In this document: positions 1 to 11,900 of the stretch, piece after piece
Position numbering within the stretch: the stretch's first letter is position 1
Layout: every line of letters starts with the position of its first letter
DNA from: Ditylenchus dipsaci
Taxonomy: Eukaryota; Nematoda; Chromadorea; Rhabditida; Anguinidae
Assembly: GCA_004194705.1 (NCBI GenBank)
Contig: SADC01001184.1
Location: 744,001-808,000, forward strand
Direction: 5' to 3'
Length of the DNA: 64,000 nucleotides
The notes under the pieces: model-generated
Databases searched by the model: none
The model's input: only the letters and a program-made list of their open reading frames with translations
Told to the model about the DNA's origin: nothing
Translations under genes and position numbers: made by a program

Positions 1-673
1 AAAATTCAGATATGCGATTGGAAATTTTCTATTGTGTAGCCCCGCATCTCACACATAATGGTACCAACAGAGAAAAAATTAGTCCGAGAAAAAATTTACA
101 GCCGTTTTTTGCAATTTACATCGCACTCTATATTGCACTCATTGGGGACGCATCCAAGACGCGTTAAGCTCAATATCTTTAGGTTTAGGCTCAGGGCCTG
201 GCCATTACTGACTAGCGCCTTTGCACAATTTTTTTTCTTCAAAATAGTAGTTTTAATCACCCTCTAAAAATTATTGGGGAGGGTATATTACACCAGCTTT
301 TTTGGGGAGGGTATATTTTTTTCAATTTGAGCTCTAACAACAACATGTTACCTTTTTTAAAATTCCACGTTTTTTCCAGCAAAACGTTTTATCAAGCTTT
401 GAATTTAGTTCAGAAATTTTTCGGTCAAACCTAGTCTTTACTTATCAGAAACCATTTTAAGTCGTTTTTTGGCGCTACTTGCGAATAAAATTCGCGCCTT
501 TTTCTATTTACTTAATTTCAAGGCCATTTTTCAAATTATTCTACATTTCACTAGCAAAAAATTTGTCGACTAATTCTTCATCAATAAATTCGCCGTTTGC
601 CATAAATGTCAAACGGTAAACTGTCGATCATTCATATAGCTTTGAAAATATCAATATTTTTTTACAACTTTAG
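1..673. other. Left flank with repeat remnant, no gene seen
   Basis: No convincing exon is visible before 674, although the RPB5 N-terminus should lie upstream (here or outside the window). The stretch about 170-310 (GGGGAGGGTATATT motifs) recurs in inverted orientation at about 9060-9260, so it is a dispersed repeat related to the G/C-tract elements described further on. 600-660 is AT-rich, consistent with intron sequence before the acceptor at 671-673. Confidence 0.5.
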
Positions 674-2899
674 GAAGGATCTTACAATTCAGTTGGCGAA
701 TGGAAGTGACCCAGAAGGCAATCGGTTTTTTTCCAAAAATGGGTTTTCTTACTAATGCTTTTTGTAGATCGAATTTTTGTGTTCTTTACACAAGAAGCTC
801 GAGTCAATGTCAACTTTATAAATGAAGTGACTGAGAAGCTGCGTGAATCAAATGCTCATCGTGTAATTCTTATTATTCGACAAACTATTTCATCCCATGC
901 TAAAGAGGTAATTTTGGGTAGTTTTTGGTTTTTATCAGTAAGAATATTTTCAAGAATATTCTTCCTAATAAAATACTTCTTCTGTGAAAATTGCTTAACA
1001 CTCCATGCATGCATATTTCATCCATCCAGAGTCACTTACGGGCTTCATAAACTATATACTATTTTAAAACTGTGATTTTAGGCTTTCGAAAAGTGAATAT
1101 TTAGTTATCCGTAAAGTTAAGCGTGTACACATACTTATGACCACTTACCGTATTTCCTCTAATAGAGCCCCCGGGGGCTTTATTTTTCGGATGCCCAAAA
1201 ATTTTGAAATTGTAAATCGAAAATGGCTCTTACTCTGAAGTTCTACAGTGTCCGAAATTTTAAACATTTTAAACATTTTAAAAACATTTTAAAATAAAAA
1301 TATTGTCTACGTAGCTCTTTGCGCGGTCGATTTCTGTTTTCGGGACCCTTATCCGCGGAAATCTCCAGAATTGTGGGTTTTTTCTAAAAAAAATTCAGTC
1401 TGACATTAGGCCTGAATAGTCTAAATTGTGTTGTCAGTTTGATTCGCTTTATAACTCATTAGAAAGCCATGTCACTGCTTTATCCAGTGATATACAGACT
1501 TTTGAGAAAAGGTCTGCCCGAAAGGGTTTTACGTAACATTTTCAAAGAACACCTACGAAATAATGTGAGACCTTCTCAAAGACCCCATTTCACCTTTAAA
1601 ACGCTTTTTTAAATTTTAATGAAAGATTCGGAATCAGCATAAAAAAAATAGTTCAGGATGGGCACTTACCATAGTCGGCTCTCGGAATGTTAAAAGAGAA
1701 GTTTTGTAATTCTGTACATGGGTCGGATCGCTCAGAAAATTCAAAATGGAGTGTTTGGGCTCAGACAAAAGCCTACGATGTGCTGAGTACGATAGCATCA
1801 AATTCAGTCCGCTTTTCTCTATAATTCACCTAGCTGTGGCCTCCCGAAGTTGGGCACTCAGAAAAACAAGTACATTTATTAAAACAATTTATACTCAGTG
1901 AAAGTTTGATGACTCCCAAGTACATTTATTAAAACAATTTATACTCAGTGAAAGTTTGATGACTCACAGTTTCTTAAAAGCTTATTCGACGCAGAATGAG
2001 TTATTATTGTTAATGAGCACAAAAACTTGATGTCCATTTCTGCCATACTATAAAACAGATTGTGAAGTTTTTGTGCTCACTAAGAAAAAAAACTCATTCT
2101 GAGTAGAAAAAGCTTTTGAAGGGCCATTGCCGTCTCTGACAACGGTTGCCCCCCGCCAATTCAAAAAAATTTCCTAATCATTTAACTTCTGCACGTAATT
2201 TTCAACTTGGTTTTAAAAACAACTATACCTGAAATTAAATTCTAGGCCTTGTTTTGTTAAAAAACCAAGCTGAAAAATCTGCACAGAAGTTAAATGATTG
2301 GGCGAAAAAATTTGAATTGACGGCGGACAATTTAAAACAGGTAGCAATGGCCCTTTAAAAAACTGTGAGTCATCAAACTTTCACTGCGTATAAATTGTTT
2401 TAAGAAATGTACTGGTTTTTCTGAGTGCCAAACTTCAGGAGGCCATAGCTTGGTTAATTTCTAAGAAAAGATGGCCGAATTCGGTGCTATCATACTCAGC
2501 ACATCGTAGGTTTTTTTAAGCCCAAACACTCAATTTCCAACTTCCCGAGGGATCGAGGTGGTAAAAATAAAAAATAAATAAAAATCTTTAAAAAAATAAT
2601 TTATTAGCAATTCAATAACAACTGAATACGTTAAAAAAATTTTAGAAATGTTAATTTTTTGCTTTGTTAATTCAATCAAGAAGTTACAGTCTTATTTTAC
2701 TTATCTCCGATTTTCAGCTTATTTCTGAGCTATCGAATAAATACACATTTGAAATGGTCCCTGAGGCAGAATTGGTGGGTAATGTAACTGATGATGATGT
2801 CATGCCCGAGGGTCTGTCTGTTTACACAGGGATTTTACTTTTTACAGTTTTTATTTAAGGAATGACAACTAATGAAAAAGCAGAACTGCTCTCAAGATA
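674..2899 (+). CDS. RNA polymerase I/II/III subunit RPB5 (RPABC1), partial
   Basis: RPB5 is the shared subunit of RNA polymerases I, II and III (jaw-lobe plus assembly domain). Four exons read in a consistent frame: 674-717, 768-907, 2718-2811 and 2860-2899. They give the family pattern D-L-T...S-D-P-E-D-R-I-F-V-F-F, then I-L-I-I-R-Q..S-S-H-A-K-E, then the Y-T-F-E.V-P-E-A-E-L-V.N-V-T segment and [10 protein letters not shown]. The first intron is 50 bp and starts GC, not GT; joining there gives E-D-R-I with no gap against the family. Intron 2 (908-2717) holds nested repeats. The N-terminus and the last ~45 residues (the part after S-R-Y, including the G-D-P-V-A-R-Y motif) are not found; instead the last exon ends in a phase that splices cleanly to the CLC gene. 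It may be a truncated copy, a fusion, or an assembly chimera. A functional copy should exist elsewhere. Confidence 0.8.
1146..1300 (+). mobile_element. TACCGTATTT-family element, one end only
   Basis: Begins TACCGTATTTCCTCTAATAG followed by GCCCCCGGGGGC, then a T-rich tract. This is the diagnostic end of the family seen complete at 16569-16823, 38512-38651, 46240-46396 and 47181-47436. I could not find the matching AAATACGGTA end, so this copy is truncated. It lies in RPB5 intron 2. The copy-specific word here is AGCCCCC. Confidence 0.6.
1738..2549. repeat. Nested palindromic repeats in RPB5 intron 2
   Basis: The outer inverted repeat pairs about 1780-1980 with 2350-2520 (motif ACGATGTGCTGAGTACGATA on the left, its complement on the right). 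A 60 bp unit beginning TACATTTATTAAAACAATTT is directly duplicated at 1870 and 1920. Inside lies a hairpin (about 2000-2100, AGCACAAAAACTT and complement) and a copy of a 240 bp foldback (2118-2357) with ends GGGCCATTGCC...GGCAATGGCCC that recurs at 8596-8836 and 10544-10786. Confidence 0.7.
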
Positions 2900-2950
2900 G
2901 TAAGCTGTTTAAGCTTCATCAAATCCACATATGCATTTTACCAACTTCAG

Positions 2951-5900
2951 TAAATATGGAGATTTTCATACGATTGATTGGCCCAGAGATTTAGCCAGAG
3001 ACAGAATGAGGCATAAATTTATAGCCAACCAGAAGCAAGACTTTCCATGGTCTGTTATTTTCTTTTAATTTTTTGGCTAGTTAGTAGCACTTTTGGGTTA
3101 CAGGGGGCTCCTTAATGCTGTTTGGGATGCTGGAAGTGGGTGGATATGTGTGTTACTTGTTGGATTAGCTGCTGGTGCGGTTGCTGGAGTTATTGATATC
3201 GGTGCTAGATGGATGAGTGATTTAAAGGACGGAATATGTGCTGACAGGTTTGGCTGGACAGGTTAGATTTGATAAAGACTATATCTTCCTAATCAATGTG
3301 TTTTAACACCTTATAAGAAATTGTAAGGTTTTCTGGCTACAAAATAGGCTAGAATTTGTTCACTCAATTTGGCGAATCCGTTTACCGTTAAAAAAAGTTT
3401 TTGCAAAGCTTTTTTAGCTTTTAGGGGCACTCTACCCCATTTATGGTTATTTAAAAACAAATTAAATTTTAATGTAAGAAAAAGTTATACAGTAGCCTTA
3501 TTCAAGTTTGTAGTGCAGTGCCTGAGGGCCAGATCTCTCAGAGGCCGATTCGAGGGATTTTAAAATCACCGTTTTGTTTGAAATCACCGTTATGTTTGCT
3601 ATGAAATTCTGCCTAAGAAGGGGCAAAAATCAGGATCGGAGTGTTAACAAAGTTATTTTACCTATCCTTTATCGTTTTTTCGAATATGAGTCGTGTAAAA
3701 GGACATGTCCTAGCCTACTAAAATTGTCGAACTTGCAGAGCAGTCCTAATGAAAAAGCAGAACTACTCTCAAGATAGCAAAAACAAATTAAATTTGAATG
3801 TGGGAAAAAGTCTTTAAACAAATAATTTTATTAGCAATTCAATAACAACTGAATACGTTAAAAAAAATTTTAGAAATGTTAATTTTTTGCTTTGTTAATT
3901 CAATCAAGAAGTTACAGTCTTATTTTACTTATCTCCGATTTTCAGCTTATTTCTGAGCTATCGAATAAATAAATACGATACATAAATAAATAATAATAAA
4001 TGCAAATAAATAAATACGAACTTGCAGAGCGGTCATTTCATAAATTTTTAACTGTAAATATTAAACTAAATTAACCAATTGTCTTAAAGAGAACATTGCT
4101 GCTGGTCGGCTCATGACACCGCTTACAAAGACAATGACTGTAGTAGTTGGACAACATGGCCGGGTAAGCACTGTTAAATAATGTAAAAGTCATAGAAACC
4201 CATTTTGCAGAAATGTTGCATTATTATGAAAAAGACTACCTTTGTACTTTTTTTGATTTTATTTCGTATGTGTCCTGGTCAGGTAACATTGGCCTTTTTT
4301 AAACTTATATAAGCCATAAAATTTGTCTTACAGTCTTGATGGCTGGCTTGGCTGTAACTTTGGTAAAAACATTTGCGCCATATGCTTGCGGGTCTGGAAT
4401 ACCTGAAATTAAATGGTAGGGTTTTACTTATTTCTTGTGTATTTTGAATTTCCTACTCTTTTATTTAAGTATTCTATCTGGCTTTGTGATTAGAGGCTAC
4501 TTAGGAAAATGGACCTTTCTGATCAAATCCGTTGGTCTTATACTCGCTTCTGCTTCCGGTAATTACTTATATCATCTTTTGATTAAGGCAAAATATATGT
4601 GTTTAGGGCTGAGCCTTGGGAAAGAAGGTCCTATGGTTCATTTGGCTTGCTGGTAACTATTTTTATGCCAGTTATGCATTTGTGTTTACTTTAATTCCAA
4701 CTTTACAGCATTGGAAACATTTTCTCCTATATATTCCCAAAGTACGGACTAAACGAAGCCAAAAAGAGAGAAATATTGAGTGCATCGGCTGCTGCAGGTG
4801 TTTCAGTTGCCTTCGGTGCTCCCATAGGTTTACTTTTTATTTATATTTTCTGAACCCGAATTTAAAACGTTTCAATTATTTGTAGGAGGTGTTATGTTCA
4901 GGTAATGTAACAAGAATAGCAGTAATACGAGTCCCTTAAAATTTTTCTATTTATTTATAGCTTAGAGGAAGCGAGTTACTACTTTCCATTGAAAACTATG
5001 TGGAGGAGCTTCTTTTGTGCTCTGGTTGCCGGAGTGGTACTTAGATTTGTAAGTCCTTAAAATAAAAAGTCGTTGGTTGCCCGGGCTTTTGTAAGCTAGG
5101 CAGTTAACTATAGATGTGTCTCCCACATAATCTCTTATTTAGGTGAACCCTTTTGGAAGTGATCAGGTATTCACTAAAAATTTAACTGGTGCGCTTTGTA
5201 AAGTATAAAATGTCTTTATATAGACATCCCTTTTCCATGTGGACTATAGCATGAAGTGGACTTTTATGGAGCTTTTCCCTTTTGCCTTACTAGGAATTTT
5301 CGGAGGTGTTCTCGGCAGTTTGTTTATTTGGTATAAAAAAGGTGTGAATACAAATTTCAAATATTCGAATTTGATTTTCAGGGCCAACATAAAGTGGTCC
5401 TCCTACCGAAAAAATAGCCGGATGCTTGGACAAAACCCTATTTATGAAGTACTTATTGTAACACTTGTAACCTCTTCTATGGCTTTCTTCAACCCTTATA
5501 CCAGGAAATCCGCGAGTGCATTAATTAAACAGGTAGCAATTTTTTTAAAAATTCTTTTTAAGTTGATTTGTTTACAGTTGTTTGATCGGTGTGGACCAGA
5601 GGGTAATTTGGTTTTACTGTTTTCAAAACAAATATTTCCTTAACACTCCGAGCCTCATGCGTGACTTTTGCCATTTCTGAAGCAGAATTTCATGGAGAAC
5701 ACGATGGCTTTTTCAGATTTTCTTTTCAAATCTAAAAAGCGGTTCAAATCGACCTTTGAAACATGTGACCCATATGCCGGGCTCTACAAACTTAGATCAG
5801 GCTATAACTTTTTTACAGATATGATTTTAATGTGTTTCAAAACTATAAATGCTTCTAATTAGCTTTTCTATCTTTCTGTAGATTAATAATTATCACTTAG

Positions 5901-8900
5901 ACCAAAAATAAAAATTAAATTCATCAAAGATCCCTAAAATGTGAGTTTTGAAAATCGCAGTTATTTCACAAAAATGCCTATAACTTTCACTGTATCGATT
6001 TTTTTGAAGCATACTTCACGGCATCTGAAAAATCACATTCTGCGCTAGAAAATAACGTGTTACGTTATTATACGTGCCTCCCAGCCCGACTCACAATACA
6101 GTGTTATAAGTCCGTCTGAGGAATATAAGGATTTTAAGGATTATGTTTTAGATAGCATATTCGTAAGCACTGCACACCCTGTAAAGACAATAAAACATTC
6201 TGTGTTTTTTAAAGTATTAAGAATAGTTTTGCACTATTTTCTGTCCTATTTGTTCGAAAAAAATTTCAAAAGGCGCGCATTTAAATTTTTGGTCAAAAAT
6301 TTTAGTGATATTTTGTATTTTTGTTCATATCTTCGAGTTGGTTCATGACAAAATCATATTCTATAGTTTATTTTGTAGCTAAACGAACAATCTTTTTTAT
6401 GAATATCAGTTTCTTTCCATACATTCTGAATTTCGAGACCAAAAAAGCATTTCAAAACTACTTTACATTTTTTGAAATATACATTTTTGGGATAAACTTC
6501 TATAATTATCTGTTTTTCTGTGATTTTTTCAAAGACCTGATTATGGATTCATATTCTACATGAGAAACTGGTTCTAAGGTTGCTGTGGTCTGATGTAATC
6601 TATGCTTTCTTATGAATAATTTTCAAATGAGTATAATGGTATGCATGAATTTCTGAACACCAACCCAATTAGTCCACTTAACATTCTCCGGGGTCTAGTG
6701 CATCAAAAGTTTATTGAACTAGAAGAAAACAATACCTTGTTCGACGCGCCACACTTCGAGGATTCGTCCGGTGCAAATAAACTATAGAATATGATTTTGT
6801 CATGAACCAACTCGAAGATATGAACAAAAATACAAAATATCACTAAAATTTTTGACCAAAAATTTAAATGCGCGCCTTTTGAAATTTTTTTTCGAACAAA
6901 TAGGACAGAAAATAGTGCAAAACTATTCTTAATACTTTAAAAAACACAGAATGTTTTATTGTCTTTACAGGGTGTGCAGTGCTTACGAATATGCTATCTA
7001 AAACATAATCCTTAAAATCCTTATATTCCTCAGACGGACTTATAACACTGTATTGTGAGTCGGGCTGGGAGGCACGTATAATAACGTAACACGTTATTTT
7101 CTAGCGCAGAATGTGATTTTTCAGATGCCGTGAAGTATGCTTCAAAAAAATCGATACAGTGAAAGTTATAGGCATTTTTGTGAAATAACTGCGATTTTCA
7201 AAACTCACATTTTAGGAATCTTTGATGAATTTAATTTTTATTTTTGGTCTAAGTGATAATTATTAATCTACAGAAAGATAGAAAAGCTAATTAGAAGCAT
7301 TTATAGTTTTTGAAACACATTAAAATCATATCTGTGAAAAAGTTATAGCCTGATCTAAGTTTGTAGAGCCCGGCATATGGGTCACATGTTTCAAAGGTCG
7401 ATTTGAACCGCTTTTTAGATTTGAAAAGAAAATCTGAAAAAGCCATCGTGTTCTCCATGAAATTCTGCTTCAGAAATGGCAAAAGTCACGCATGAGGCTC
7501 GGAGTGTTAAATTATAGTTTATACGCAGGGCTGCAAAACTTACTTTATATAAAAATCTATACTTTATTTGGGACCCCAAATTTTAAGAACTTTTAAGATT
7601 TTACGTTAAAATATTTATTTATTGAACGCTTGAAACTTAAAAAGCATTGGATTAAATGGTACCTTTTCACGAAAAGTGATCGAATTGTACTTTATTTCGC
7701 AAAATGTACTTTATTCTAGAATTTTGAGTTCGCAGCCCTGTTTTTACGGCTTTCTCATCTAACACCTGTATGTTAATACTATTTTCCAAAAATACAGCCC
7801 AGATCTAAGGACCCTTTTAAGCATCAGGTCTCTTTAACAATTTAAAAAAATTAGCCGAAAAAGTGGGACACAACCGACACGTCATTGCCATAACTCACAA
7901 ACGCAGAATACTGGCCAACAACAAAACTCGCCAACGCAAAAATTCGCTTACGTCAAATTTCGCCAACGGCGAAACTAGCTATCGGAAAACTCGCCAACGA
8001 AAAACTCGCCGAAGAAAAATTCAATTTAACGGCATTCTTGAGACCGGTTATAGCTGGTCGTTAAATCGAATTTTTAGCTAGCAAGTTTTTGTTGCCGAGT
8101 TTTGCCGTTGGCAAGATTTGACGTTGGCGAGTTCTGATGTTGGCGAGTCTTTTGCGCTGCTGAGTTTTTTTGTTGGCGAGTTGGTTACGTCCCGAAAAAG
8201 TATAAGCTCAGGTGTTCGCGAAAGTGGAGTATTTGAGAAAATTCTATAAGAATTTGATTTTGATCAATTTCTTTCACATAACTAGAAAACAGTTTTCCAG
8301 ATTATATGATGGATTTGTGTGACTACAACAAAAATATTTCTGATGGCACACAAATTGACAAAGTCGATGACAACTATCATACAGGAAATTTTGGATCTGG
8401 CGTTCATGTAAGCTGTCTTTATGAAAGGGGTTAGCTGCACAAATCAAATAATGACGCTACTGGAATGTATACCTCCCGAAAAAGACACTGGAATATAACA
8501 CGAGAGAGTCCAAAATGGGCTGAAAACCATGATACCTGTATCATGGTTTTTCGGAAACTTCGAGGAGCTCTCTCCCCCAAATTTTTTAAAGGGACATCTT
8601 AAAGGGCCATTGCCCCCTGTTTTGAATTGTCCCCGCCAATTCAAATTTTCTTGCCTAATCATTCAACTTCTGTACGGATTTTTCAACTTGGTTTCTAACA
8701 AAACAAGGCCTAGAATTTAATTTTAGGTATAGGTTTGTTAAAGACCAAGTTGAAAATTTCGTACGTAAATCCAACGATAAGAAAAAAAAGATTGATTTGG
8801 CGGGGGGCAACCGTTGTCGGAGACGGCAATGGCCTGTTAAAAGGGCAGCATTTCATAATATAAGTCTTGGGTGCTCTCAGAGGCGTATCTATTTCAGAGG

Positions 8901-11900
8901 GGGGCGGGCTGAAGCCCCCAAAATGTCATTTTATCTACACCTTTTTCGACTTTAATGCTGTTTTTAGAAGGGAATAAAAAATTTCAGGGGGGGGGGGTAG
9001 CTAAAGCCCGGTTAGCCCTCTTGGATACGTGCCTGGGTGCTCTACAAGAATCTGCAAAAAACCTCTCAATGAAGTATATACCCTCCCCAATAATTTCGGA
9101 GGGTACCTTAAACCACCATTTTTGAAAAAAGAAGTTGTGCAAAAGCTTTTGTTAGTAATGAATAGGCCCTGAGCCTAAACCCGAGCCTACGAGCCTAAGT
9201 CTAAGTCTGATCCTAAATTATTGGGTGGGGTATATTCCAGTAGCTTTTTGGGAGTGGTATATTTCAGTAGCGCCAAATATTTTAATTTTGCTTTTTATAC
9301 CGGGTAAACTAATCTGTTTGATAATGCCTAATCTATGATTTTTCGAAATGTTTCTTGAGAGAGGGGACCTCCTACGGAGACCAGTTATTATTAGAGGGAA
9401 TCTAATATCAGACATTATGCGTTTCTCCTCAGTCTCTTAATTGCGTCTCGCAGAAATCTAAGCCTCAGTTTTTTGCAGACGGCTTTTCTTCAATTAGTAC
9501 TTGCACTGTTAGCCAAACTACTCTTCACAATCTTTACTTTTGGTGTTAAAGTGCCATCGGGTTTGTTCGTACCGTCTCTTGTAATCTTTCTTTATGTTAA
9601 ATATCTATTTGTTTATAGCAGTATTTTTAGGCAATGGGTGCAATTGCCGGGCGATTGCTAGGCATCAAGGTGGAGGGTATAACCTATGCTCTTCAAGTAA
9701 ATTATTTTACCCTTTAGTTCACACTCGCATATTGGTGAAAATTTAGCAAAGCTCTGAATACAGTGAGTTTTGGAGCTGTCAAATAGGAAAAGATTGTGTA
9801 ATGCCTGGCTTGTATGCTATGGTTGGCGCTGCCGCTGTGCTTGGTGGAGTTACTAGGTTAGATATGTCTATAACTTTTATAATTTAGTGTCAAAAATTGA
9901 AGCACAGCCGATTTTGAAATATTTGGTCAATATTTTCAAAACTTTCGAGTTAGAAGCCGAGCCGAGATATAGGTCGAAATTTCGACCGAGCGAGCGAGAT
10001 TTTTGAGATGAGATCTCGCTCAGGCATAATACTTCATCAAATTAGAACAAATAGATTTACGACAAACTTTTAAATAATCTACAAACATTCTGAATTCTTT
10101 ATCGCCGCTCTTTATTTTGACCGAGAATTTGACTTGAACCGCGTCAAATTATCACCGTACAACTCTAAGTTTTATAATCACATAAAAATTGATTTCAAAT
10201 GTTACAAATCACAAAAAGTGATTTTTTGCAGAATGACTGTGTCTCTAGTAGTGATAATGTTCGAGTTAACAGGCAGTTTGGAGTTCATAGTGCCAACAAT
10301 GGTTGCTGTTATGTTTGCCAAATGGGTGGGAGATGCTATTCTTAAGCTAGTAAGAACTTGTTTGATTAAATGTTCAGATCTTTATCGTAATTTATATATT
10401 GATTTCAGGGTATTTATGATGCTCATATCGAGTGAGGATTTTATGAATTTTAACTGGTGAACCTCGAGTAATGTCTTTTTTCAAAGACTTAATTGCAGAT
10501 TCTTGTAGAGCACCCAAGACTTACATAATGAAATGCTGCCCTTTTTAAAGGGCTATTGTTGTCTCCGACAACGGTTGTCCCCCGCCAAATCAATCTTTTT
10601 TTCTTATCGTTGGATTTACGTACGAAATTTTCAACTTGGTCTTTAACAAACCTATACTTAAAATTAAATTCTAGGCCTTGTTTTGTTAGAAACCAAGTTG
10701 AAAAATCCGTACAGAAGTTGAATGATTAGGCAAGAAAATTTGAATTGGCGGGGGACAATTCAAAACAGGGGGCAATGGCCCTTTAAGATGTCCCTTTAAA
10801 AAATTTGGGAGAGAGAGAGCTCCTCGAAGTTCCCGAAAAACCATGATACAGGTATCATGGTTTTCAGCCCATTTTGGACTCTCTCGTGTTATACATTATT
10901 TTGAGTTTCCAAAGTTACGTGTGGTATTTTATCACATATTACACTTTTGCTGATCAGCACTTCAAAAATTAGGACATGACTTTTGAGAACTTGGAAAAGA
11001 GGCCGGTACCTAAGTGTGGCGGGAAGTAAAGACTTCTATAATGAAGTGGGAAGTAAAATTCCCGCCACACTCAGGTGCCGGCCTGTTTTGGAAGTTCTCA
11101 AAAGTCATGTCCTAGTTTTCAAAGTGCTGGTTAGCAAAAGTGTAATATGTGATAAAATATCTTTGGAAACTCAAGTAATTTTAGGGACTTAAAATAATGT
11201 ATAACACGAGAGAGTACAAAATAGGCTGAAAACCATGGTACCTGTATCATGGTTTTTCGGGAATTTCGAAAAGCTCTCTCCCGAATTTTTTTAAAGTAAA
11301 ATGTTAAAGGGAGCAGCACTTCATTATAGAAGTCTCGGGTACTCTATACGAATCTGCAAAAAAACCTCTCAATGAAGTTATTGAAAATAGACACTGGCTT
11401 CCTAGCAAGAAAATATTTTCGGAATTTTTTTTATAAATGTCTTCCACAAAGTTATCAAAACAGAATCCTGACCTCAAGGGCCGTTGTAAACATTATTGCT
11501 TGACTTATGGAATATTTCAGAGCTCGTTTCTCGTTTCCACGTTTTAAAAGCGCTTTTTCACGAACAAAAATAGAGATGTAATATTTTTAGATTGTAGAGT
11601 ACCGATCTAACAAGTTCCTCTTTTTCTAGGTTATTCTTAACTCAAATATATTTCATCGAAAACCCTTTAAAAAGTTACATCGTAACTGACAAACACTCGC
11701 ATAAAAACTTTTTTACGCATTTTTCATAATTAATTGTCAACTGTTTAAGATTAAATGGTTACCCCTTCTTGGATAACAAAGGCGAATACCCATTCTCGAC
11801 GGTAGCGTCACAAGGTGAAACTGTCAACAAAATAAAAATCTTAGGTAGGAATAAACTTTTAGTGATGAGGCCGGGAACAGACAAGTCAGCCCTCAAAATA

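Noticed and set aside
5668..7482. Two near-identical ORFs of 63-64 codons, one per strand
   Set aside because: They are the same arm of the TTAA palindrome read on each strand; no family similarity and no conservation expected beyond DNA.
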